This document shows positions 53,182 to 59,138 of a DNA stretch of 59,138 nucleotides, piece after piece. Source of the stretch: Paramesorhizobium endophyticum (lineage in GTDB: Bacteria; Pseudomonadota; Alphaproteobacteria; Rhizobiales; Rhizobiaceae); the NCBI RefSeq assembly GCF_014640615.1, contig NZ_BMHH01000025.1, positions 1-59,138 of the forward strand, given 5' to 3'. Below the pieces are notes generated by a model, which was not told where the DNA came from, ran no database searches, and saw nothing but the letters and a program-made list of their open reading frames with translations. Position 1 is the stretch's first letter, and the number at the start of each line of letters is the position of its first letter. The position numbers were made by a program, and so were the translations under genes.

Positions 53182-53386
53182 TTTCCCTCCCCCTTGCGGG
53201 AAGGGTGGCCCGAAGGGTCGGGTGGGGGTGGTGACGTTTGCGCCACGATCTTCGAAGCAAGCGCATCCGTCACCACCCCATCCGCCCGCTAACGCGGGTT
53301 TCGTCGCTGGAAAAGCCAGATCGTTGGCTTTTCCTCGGCCTTCGGCCGAACGCTCCTCAATCCCCGCAAGGGGGAAGGAAGGAGCG
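53182..53386. repeat. R2 element with inner hairpin insert
   Basis: The R2 arms CTTTCCCTCCCCCTTGCGGG ... CCCCGCAAGGGGGAAGGAAGG contain the same inner module (TTCGTCGCTGGAAAAGCC ... TTCGGCCGAACGCTCCTCAA) as 39621-39829. No gene lies in 53020-53391. Confidence 0.9.
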
Positions 53387-53391
53387 TGGCA

Positions 53392-53928
53392 TCACACCGG
53401 CAGCGTCTCGCACCCCGCCTCGCTCAGGAACCGCCGCACCGATGGAACCCAGGTCGGGTCCGGCGTGTAGGCGCGGATCAGCACGAAGCCTTCACTCATC
53501 TCTTCCTCGGCGAGGATGGAGGCGGCGGCTTCTTCGGGCAGGTCTTTCTTCAGGTTCACCATCTGCAGACGGTTGGCGACGACAAGGTCGAGCTTGCCGT
53601 CGGTCGAGGCGCGGTCGTTGACGCTGTAGAGCGTCTCGCCATTGCGGCCATGGACCGACACCGACCAGAACGGCACATTGCCGGTGGCGGTGACCTGCAC
53701 GGGACCATCGGCGAGATCGAAGCGGCACGCGGCAAGCTGGAAGAGCGGGTCGTGGAAGCCCCCATCCTTGCCCGCATCGAGCACATGGAAGCGGTAGGCC
53801 TCGCCCTGCGCCGTGATCCGGCTCCAGGCGTTGCGGTCGGAATAGACAGGCACGAGCAGCAGCACGGCGATATGCACGATGCCCGCTCCGATGAGGCCGA
53901 GGCCCAGGGCATAGACGAGCCTACCCAT
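53392..53928 (-). CDS. DUF1254-type membrane-anchored protein
   Basis: 178 residues with one N-terminal membrane segment (about 7-29). The remainder resembles the beta-rich DUF1254 family partner found next to DUF1214 in Rhizobiales (NVPFWSVSVHGRNGETLYSV, about 84-103). Its start overlaps the end of the DUF1214 gene by eight bases, so the two are probably co-translated. Function unknown. Confidence 0.75.
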   Translation of the reverse strand: MGRLVYALGLGLIGAGIVHIAVLLLVPVYSDRNAWSRITAQGEAYRFHVLDAGKDGGFHDPLFQLAACRFDLADGPVQVTATGNVPFWSVSVHGRNGETLYSVNDRASTDGKLDLVVANRLQMVNLKKDLPEEAAASILAEEEMSEGFVLIRAYTPDPTWVPSVRRFLSEAGCETLPV

Positions 53929-54526
53929 GGCAGCCTCCTTCGCCCGCCACGAGGCTGGCCGAGGGCAGGGTGAGATCGGAAAGCCCGGTGGAGCTGGCGA
54001 TGGGCGTATCGTAGAATGTCATGACCAGCACGAACGGCCCCGCGCCGGACACGGGCAGCCAGTTGCCGGGCTGGGCCTGCGGCGAGACGGTGATGATGAA
54101 GCTGCCGTCCTGATGGCGCAGGAGCTCACGCGAATGGAGCGCGGGCGGCATATCGGTAGGCGAGGGCAGGGGCGAGAGCGAGCGGTCGGCGGCATAGAGC
54201 GTCCAGAAGCGCGCGGGCGGCGTATCGCCGGTGATGCTGTAGGTGCAATTGGCCCGCAAGGGCCGTCCTTTAGCGTCGCGGACGGCATGGAAGGTCACGC
54301 CCTCCGCCGCGCCCAGTTCCAGCGCGCCGCTGCGGGCTTCCCGCGCCTTGGTATAGGGATCGGCCTGCCCCGTGCCCGCTTCCGGATAGGCAGTCCATTG
54401 GCCCGCATGAAGCGCGCCGAAACCCTGCTCCCGGTTGAGCGTATAATAAACGCTCCCCACCCCGCCGCCGATGGCGACGAGGAGAGTCAGGGCCGTGGGG
54501 AGGAGGGTTCGGAGCATGGGGAGCAT
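53921..54526 (-). CDS. DUF1214 protein
   Basis: 201 residues with an N-terminal membrane segment (about 4-24). The DUF1214 core runs to the end (NCTYSITGDTPPARFWTLYA, about 95-114; DGSFIITVSPQAQPGNWLPV, about 137-156). The start at 54526 is chosen because the upstream part of the open frame is only R1 sequence. Forms a pair with the DUF1254 gene. Function unknown, probably periplasmic. Confidence 0.8.
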   Translation of the reverse strand: MLPMLRTLLPTALTLLVAIGGGVGSVYYTLNREQGFGALHAGQWTAYPEAGTGQADPYTKAREARSGALELGAAEGVTFHAVRDAKGRPLRANCTYSITGDTPPARFWTLYAADRSLSPLPSPTDMPPALHSRELLRHQDGSFIITVSPQAQPGNWLPVSGAGPFVLVMTFYDTPIASSTGLSDLTLPSASLVAGEGGCHG

Positions 54527-54556
54527 AACAACAAATGGTTGACGATGGCGCGAGGA

Positions 54557-54714
54557 ACCCCCCTCTGCCCTGCCGGGCATCTCCCCCACAAGGGGGGAGA
54601 TCGGCTGGCATCGCCGAAGGCATTCAGCCTGGAACGTTTGCGATTGGCGGCGTCGTCAATGATAGCGTGATCTCCCCCCTTGTGGGGGAGATGCCCGGCA
54701 GGGCAGAGGGGGGT
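54557..54714. repeat. R1 hairpin repeat between PBP1A and DUF1214 genes
   Basis: A 158-bp complete R1 element in the gap between two genes on the same strand. Confidence 0.95.
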
Positions 54715-54743
54715 ATGCGGGCGCTTCCGTTGAAACATGCGAA

Positions 54744-56903
54744 TCACAGCGCCGAAAGCCTTGTCCGCCCCACAGGCGCGGCCAGCAGCGGGGCGTTGCG
54801 GAAGCGCTGGTTCAGTTCGCGCAGGGCGCGGGTGGTGGCGCTGGAGAGGACGCGGGGGCGCTCCACGAGGCTGTCGTGCTGCGCGGCGTCGCCCTTCTCG
54901 CCCTCCGCCTTGGCGACGAGCTTCGGATCGGGGAAGGGCTTGTCGATGCCGGGGATTGGCTTCAGCTCGATGTTCTGATGCGCATAGTTCATCATGCGCT
55001 GCCATGTCATGGCGGGCAGGATGCCGCCGGTCATCTCCTTGGTCGGGGTGAAATTGTCGTTCCCGTACCAGACCGCCGCCGTGTAATTGCCGGTGAAGCC
55101 GACGAACCAGGCGTCGCGATAGCTCTGCGTCGTGCCGGTCTTGCCCGCCACCCGCGTCATCGGCAGCGCCGCGCGGCGTCCCGTGCCCCATTCTGGCACC
55201 TGCACCAGCATGGAATTCATCTCGGACGCCGCCTTTTCCGAGAGCACGCGCTTCGGCTCCGGCCCGTCGCGGCCCCAGTCCCACAACACGTCGCCCTTGT
55301 GATTCAGGACCTGCGTGAAGGCATGGCGCGTTCCGGCGATGCCGTTGCTGGCGAAGACGTTGAAGCCCGTTGCCTGATCCATGACGGTCATGCCTGAGGT
55401 GCCGAGCACCATGGTCTTGTGCGAGGAGATCGGCGATTCGATCCCCATCGCCTTGGTGAGCTTCACGATGGGCGCCGTCGTCAAATGATCCTTGGCGAGC
55501 CGCACCGGCACCGTGTTGAGCGACTTCACCAGCGCCGTGGTCAGGTTGACCCGGCCCGCGAAGCTGCGCCCGTAATTGCGCGGCGACCAGTTGCCCCAGC
55601 TGATCGGACCGTCGGAAATGACGGTCATCGGCGTCATGCCCGCTTCCATGGCGGCGGCATAGACATAGGGCTTGAACGACGAACCCGCCTGCCGCAGCGC
55701 CCTGGTGGCGCGGTTGAACTGGCTCTCGCCATAATCGCGCCCGCCCACCATGGCGCGCACGCCGCCATCATTGGCGAGCACCACCGCAGCCGCCTGCGTC
55801 ACCTGATATTCCTTGCCATGCTGGCGCAAATGGAACTCGATCGCCTCCTCGGCGGCCTTCTGGATGTTGCGGTCGAGCGTGGTGCGCGCGATCAGCGATT
55901 GCGTCGGCAGGTCGCCGGCGATCTTCTTCACTTCCTCGAACGCCCAGTCGAGGAAGTAATCGGGGCTTTCGTTCTCGGCGCGATCGACGACGCTGGCCGG
56001 GTTGCGCCGCGCGGCGACCACCTGGCCCTCGGTCATCATCCCGCTCTGCACCATGTTGGTGAGCACCACATTGGCGCGGGCGCGGGCGGCGGGCAGGTTG
56101 ATATGCGGCGCATATTTGGTGGGCGACTTGAACAGCCCCGCCAGCATCGCGGCCTCCGCCAGCGACACATCCTTGATGTTCTTGCCGAAATAGAATTCCG
56201 ACGCCGCCGCGATGCCGAAGGTGCCGCCGCCCATATAGGCGCGGTCGAGATAGAGCCGGAGGATCTCCTTCTTGCTCATGTTCATTTCGAGCCAGACGGC
56301 CAGGAACGCTTCCTTGATCTTGCGCTCCAGCGTGCGCTCATTGGAGAGGAACAGATTCTTGGCGAGCTGCTGCGTGATGGTCGAGCCGCCCTGCACCACG
56401 CCATTGGCGCGCGCATTCTGGGACATGGCGCGGGCAAGGCCGACGAAATCAAGGCCGATATGGTCGAAGAAGCGGCGATCCTCGGTCGCCAGCACCGCCT
56501 TCACCACATGGTCTGGCAATTCATCTGTTGGCACCGAATCGCGGTGCAGGATGCCGCGCCGGCCGATCTCGTTGCCATAGCGATCGAGGAAAGTGACGGC
56601 GAAATCGTCCTGCGCGCGCCAGTCCTTCTTGGTTTCCTCGAAAGCCGGAAGCGCCAGCGCCAGCATGAGCACGCAGCCGCCCACGCCCAGCGTGAAACCC
56701 TCGTCCAGCACTTCCACGACGAGCCGCCGGAGCCCGCGCACGCGGAAGCGGCGGAAGAAGATGGTGGTGTTCTCCCAGAACTCGGCCAGCGAAAAGCGTA
56801 AGTTATAGAGCGCGCTGTCGACCCACGCGTCGAGCCAGATCAGCCGCGGGCTGCGGAACGGTCTTTGCGCCGCTTTACGCGGTTTTTTCGGGGAATTGCG
56901 CAT
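54744..56903 (-). CDS. Penicillin-binding protein, PBP1A family
   Basis: A 719-residue bifunctional peptidoglycan synthase. One membrane helix (about 73-90) follows a long basic cytoplasmic tail. The glycosyltransferase has EDRRFFDHIGLD (Glu at about 145) and GGSTITQQLAKNLFLS. The transpeptidase has SSFKPY (active Ser at about 405), SLN (about 463) and KTGTTQSYRDAWFVG (about 592). The start at 56903 (MRNSPKKPRKAAQRP) has GGAG nearby; an ATG at 56969 is possible. It may be co-transcribed with DUF1214/DUF1254. Confidence 0.94.
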   Translation of the reverse strand: MRNSPKKPRKAAQRPFRSPRLIWLDAWVDSALYNLRFSLAEFWENTTIFFRRFRVRGLRRLVVEVLDEGFTLGVGGCVLMLALALPAFEETKKDWRAQDDFAVTFLDRYGNEIGRRGILHRDSVPTDELPDHVVKAVLATEDRRFFDHIGLDFVGLARAMSQNARANGVVQGGSTITQQLAKNLFLSNERTLERKIKEAFLAVWLEMNMSKKEILRLYLDRAYMGGGTFGIAAASEFYFGKNIKDVSLAEAAMLAGLFKSPTKYAPHINLPAARARANVVLTNMVQSGMMTEGQVVAARRNPASVVDRAENESPDYFLDWAFEEVKKIAGDLPTQSLIARTTLDRNIQKAAEEAIEFHLRQHGKEYQVTQAAAVVLANDGGVRAMVGGRDYGESQFNRATRALRQAGSSFKPYVYAAAMEAGMTPMTVISDGPISWGNWSPRNYGRSFAGRVNLTTALVKSLNTVPVRLAKDHLTTAPIVKLTKAMGIESPISSHKTMVLGTSGMTVMDQATGFNVFASNGIAGTRHAFTQVLNHKGDVLWDWGRDGPEPKRVLSEKAASEMNSMLVQVPEWGTGRRAALPMTRVAGKTGTTQSYRDAWFVGFTGNYTAAVWYGNDNFTPTKEMTGGILPAMTWQRMMNYAHQNIELKPIPGIDKPFPDPKLVAKAEGEKGDAAQHDSLVERPRVLSSATTRALRELNQRFRNAPLLAAPVGRTRLSAL

Positions 56904-57131
56904 GATCTCCGCCTTGGTCGAGCGCAGATTCTTCCAATCATCGCGCCGCCGCCCGGGAGTGTGTCGCATTTGAATAAAAACGCAAGGAGCGGGACGAACA
57001 CAGGGTAACTAATTCCTTACGTGTGACATATGAGAAAATATCTAAGCTAGGAAAAAAGTCCTTGACGCCGTGACGGTGGTTTGGTAGGTTTTTGTTATCG
57101 TCGGAAAATTATGGCTGATACAGCGCCAACG

Positions 57132-57209
57132 CCCTCCCTCCCCCTTGCGGGGGTCCGAAGGACGGGTCGAGACCCGTGGCTCGGCCCCCCGCAAGGGGGA
57201 AGGGAGGGC
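57132..57209. repeat. Short R2-type element
   Basis: The arms CCCTCCCTCCCCCTTGCGGG and CCCGCAAGGGGGAAGGGAGG are only 78 bp end to end, with an inner hairpin GGGTCGAGACCC. It lies just upstream of the small terminase gene. Confidence 0.9.
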
Positions 57210-57229
57210 GGCCAACCGGATATCTCCCC

Positions 57230-57691
57230 ATGCCCCCCATTCCCCTTGCGCGCACCCGTGCGGGCTATGACGTCTCGCGTAAATATGGCGTGCCGCATGC
57301 CGAGATCGCCACGCTGCTCAACATCAAGGAAGCCACCTATCTGTGCGGCCTGCGCCGGTTGGGGCTGGACCACGATCCGGCGAAATCCGGTCGCCTTCCC
57401 GATATGGAAGAAATCCTCTCCCGCGTCCGCACGGAACTCATGCGCCTGACGGAAGGCGGCAGGGTGCCGGACAAGGGGGCGGTCGATGCGCTGGTATCGC
57501 TTGCCAAGGCGCTAAAAACGATCATCGATCTCGAGCGCGAGAACGACACGCGCCCCGCGGAAGCCGCTCCGGCGGCGGAAATCAGGCCGGGAGAACTGCG
57601 CGAAGCGCTCGCGCTCATCGACAGGAGGATCGACGAACTTGCCACGCTCCGCGCAGCCGAGATTATCAAAGCAAGTCCAGGAAAAGTGTGA
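57230..57691 (+). CDS. GTA-type small terminase-like protein
   Basis: A 153-residue protein. The N-terminal HTH-like part (GYDVSRKYGVPHAEIATLLN, about 10-29) and position directly before the large terminase fit the gp1-like small terminase of alphaproteobacterial gene-transfer agents. The start at 57230 is chosen because earlier codons lie in the R2 element. The last residues (ASPGKV) and the TGA stop come from the R7 palindrome, so the native C-terminus has been altered. Confidence 0.7.
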   Translation: MPPIPLARTRAGYDVSRKYGVPHAEIATLLNIKEATYLCGLRRLGLDHDPAKSGRLPDMEEILSRVRTELMRLTEGGRVPDKGAVDALVSLAKALKTIIDLERENDTRPAEAAPAAEIRPGELREALALIDRRIDELATLRAAEIIKASPGKV

Positions 57692-58985
57692 AGCGGTTTT
57701 CCGTCCGGACTTGCGAAAAAACAAAATCGGCTTGACGGGCAGGACAGCGATATCCGCCACGAGGGAATGGCTCATCCGGGGCCGTGACGCGCAGCAGCCG
57801 CCGCGCGAGCCATGGCGCACATGGCTGATCATGGGCGGGCGCGGTTCGGGAAAGACCCGCGCTGGCGCCGAATGGGCCGCCGGCATGGCGATGGGCCTTG
57901 CGCCTTTCTCGCATAGGAAATGCGGCCATATCGCGCTGGTGGGCGAAACGCTGGCGGATGTGCGCGAGGTAATGGTCGATGGGCCATCGGGCATCCTCTC
58001 CGTCTCCCGCGCCGAGCGCCCCCGGCTGGAAGCCACGCGTCGGCGGCTGGTATGGGAGAATGGCGCGGTGGCGTCGTTTTTCTCTTCGGAGGACCCTGAC
58101 AGTTTGCGCGGGCCGCAATTCGATGCCGCCTGGTGCGACGAACTGGCCAAATGGAAACATCCGCAGGAAACCTGGGACATGCTGCAATTCGGCCTTCGGC
58201 TGGGAGATGCTCCACGCGCTGTCGTCACTACCACGCCGCGCCCCGTCGCCCTGCTGCGCGCGCTGCTTTCCGACCCGGCGGTTCCCGTGACGCGGATGCG
58301 CACGGCGGAAAACGCCGCCCATCTCGCGCCGGGCTTCATGGCGATGATCGAGGGCCGCTATGCCGGCTCGCGGCTCGGGCGGCAGGAACTGGACGGCGAA
58401 CTCATCGAAGACCGGCCAGACGCGCTCTGGTCGCGCGGGCTGATCGAGGGGATCGTCATGAGCCGGGTTTCGCCGCTGAAACGCATCGTCGTCGCCATCG
58501 ACCCGCCCGCGAGTTCCGGCAAGAGTTCCGACGCCTGCGGCATCGTTGCGGCGGGGATCGACCATGACGGCTTCGGCTGGGTGCTGGCGGATGAAAGCGT
58601 CAGCCGGGCCAAGCCCTATCAATGGGCTCGCGCCGCCATCGCCCTCTACCACCGGCTGGAGGCGGATGTGATCATTGCCGAGGTCAACCAGGGCGGCGAC
58701 ATGGTGAAAGCGGTGATCGCAGCGGAGGACCACATGGTTCCGGTTCGCGCCGTGCGGGCCATGCGCGGCAAATGGCTGCGCGCCGAACCCGTCGCCGCAC
58801 TCTACGAACAAGGCCGCATCCGCCATGCCGGACGGTTCCCGGCGCTGGAAGACGAGATGTGCGACTTCGCTCCCGGCGGCCTCTCCAATGGCCGGTCGCC
58901 CGACAGGCTCGACGCGCTGGTCTGGGCGCTGAACGAACTGATGCTGGGGCGCGAGAAGGTGCCGCGGATCAGGCGGGTGGAGTAG
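57639..58985 (+). CDS. Large terminase (GTA gp2-like), start altered by repeat
   Basis: A 448-residue DNA-packaging ATPase/nuclease. Walker A is in WLIMGGRGSGKTRAGAEW (about 62-79). Walker B is in FDAAWCDELAKW (about 161-172). The RNase H-like nuclease begins at RIVVAIDPPASSGKSSDACG (about 283) and ends with the Asp in SPDRLDALVWAL. Residues about 10-29 (SKQVQEKCEAVFRPDLRKNK) come from the R7 palindrome. The usual YLFEFWA-type N-terminus is missing, so the true start is uncertain: 57639, or a TTG near 57731. The portal gene should follow but the window ends. Confidence 0.85.
   Translation: MPRSAQPRLSKQVQEKCEAVFRPDLRKNKIGLTGRTAISATREWLIRGRDAQQPPREPWRTWLIMGGRGSGKTRAGAEWAAGMAMGLAPFSHRKCGHIALVGETLADVREVMVDGPSGILSVSRAERPRLEATRRRLVWENGAVASFFSSEDPDSLRGPQFDAAWCDELAKWKHPQETWDMLQFGLRLGDAPRAVVTTTPRPVALLRALLSDPAVPVTRMRTAENAAHLAPGFMAMIEGRYAGSRLGRQELDGELIEDRPDALWSRGLIEGIVMSRVSPLKRIVVAIDPPASSGKSSDACGIVAAGIDHDGFGWVLADESVSRAKPYQWARAAIALYHRLEADVIIAEVNQGGDMVKAVIAAEDHMVPVRAVRAMRGKWLRAEPVAALYEQGRIRHAGRFPALEDEMCDFAPGGLSNGRSPDRLDALVWALNELMLGREKVPRIRRVE
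57671..57714. repeat. R7 palindrome at the terminase junction
   Basis: The same 44 bases as 11175-11218. It lies inside the overlap of the small and large terminase frames, ends the first and is read through in the second. Confidence 0.95.
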
Positions 58986-59019
58986 GGGAGGGAGCTTATC
59001 GTCGGAATGCCCGGCGCTC

Positions 59020-59057
59020 ACCCCCCTCTGCCCTGCCGGGCATCTCCCCCACAAGGG
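59020..59057. repeat. Half R1 element
   Basis: A left arm ACCCCCCTCTGCCCTGCCGG through CTCCCCCACAAGGG, then an abrupt change to the end repeat at the tip of the inner hairpin. Confidence 0.9.
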
Positions 59058-59138
59058 TAGGGCTATCGCATATGAGTAATGAGGGTGAGGAAATCCTGGT
59101 CGGCCCATCTTGCCTTGAGCCGTTTGTGGCTGAGGGGA
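59056..59138. repeat. Right copy of 83-bp end repeat
   Basis: Exact reverse complement of 23-105. Begins GGTAGGGCTATCGCATATGA and runs off the window. On the inner side it interrupts an R1 hairpin, whereas the left copy interrupts an R2 hairpin. Confidence 0.9.

Noticed and set aside
54527-54589. Upstream extension of the DUF1214 frame (MGEMPGRAEGG)
   Set aside because: This peptide is encoded by the R1 repeat; the native protein begins at the signal-like segment at 54526.
57666-59108. A 480-codon minus-strand frame opposite the large terminase, starting in the end repeat
   Set aside because: Shadow of the terminase gene. The same first residues appear at 53 on the plus strand only because the end repeat is duplicated.
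1-59138. Terminal inverted repeat of a linear replicon or phage genome
   Set aside because: The gene content is chromosomal, and the 83 bp interrupts two different dispersed hairpins at the two ends, which fits two copies of a mobile element better than replicon ends.

Overview
The window looks like chromosomal DNA of a GC-rich alphaproteobacterium of the Hyphomicrobiales (Rhizobiales), near Rhizobiaceae, Phyllobacteriaceae or Brucellaceae. The reasons are the gene content (MucR/Ros regulator with a CxxD zinc finger, betI-betA-betB, ReAII-type asparaginase, DUF5330/DUF6456/DUF1491/DUF2336 proteins, GTA-type terminase genes, methylmalonyl-CoA mutase pair) and the dense load of palindromic and mosaic repeats typical of rhizobial genomes. 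The genus cannot be fixed from sequence alone. I see no rRNA, complete insertion sequence or CRISPR array; there is one tRNA (Gln, anticodon TTG).

Layout. 0-4.7 kb: an 83-bp end repeat, MBL-fold hydrolase, biotin transporter BioY, a phage/GTA-type DUF2793 fibre protein with a C1q-like end, tRNA-Gln, a small lipoprotein and a frameshifted DUF2293 gene. 4.8-12.8 kb: alpha-2-macroglobulin plus PBP1C, the classic periplasmic defence and repair pair. 13.1-17.1 kb: choline-to-glycine-betaine operon betIAB with a perfect BetI-type operator. 17.2-24.9 kb: asparaginase, a large SF1 helicase, a Doc toxin-antitoxin operon with an extra 39-residue antitoxin-tail gene, GFA protein, DUF4282 protein and CorA. 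25-30.5 kb: methylmalonyl-CoA mutase subunits, an outer-membrane barrel and a small helical protein. 30.6-36.5 kb: a decayed DinJ/YafQ locus, HerA-like ATPase, L,D-transpeptidase, Fe-SOD and two c-type cytochromes. 36.7-40.3 kb: small secreted protein, oligopeptidase B and MsrB. 40.8-47.1 kb: mucR block with DnaA-like HTH, DUF6456, SufE, DUF5330, a DivJ-like histidine kinase and a peptidoglycan-binding protein. 47.5-57 kb: MFS and EamA transporters, DUF1491, serine hydrolase, DUF2336, DUF1254/DUF1214 pair and PBP1A. 57.2-59 kb: GTA-like small and large terminase genes, cut off by the right end repeat.

The most striking feature is the repeat biology. At least nine repeat families occur, called R1 to R9 here. 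R1 (about 158 bp, two GC-rich hairpin arms) lies repeatedly between genes of the same operon and has entered two reading frames without breaking them (PBP1C and the DUF2336 protein). R7 (44-bp palindrome) lies in frame in PBP1C and spans the small/large terminase junction, encoding almost the same peptide in both places, much like Rickettsia palindromic elements. R6 is a TGAGTAG-type tandem repeat that supplies or abuts stop codons of four genes. The two window ends carry the same outward-pointing sequence, placed in the hairpin tips of two different repeat families, which suggests two copies of one mobile element that targets hairpins.

For new biology the best candidates are the three-gene Doc operon with a stand-alone toxin-binding tail peptide, the protein-coding palindromes, and the stop-codon repeat R6.
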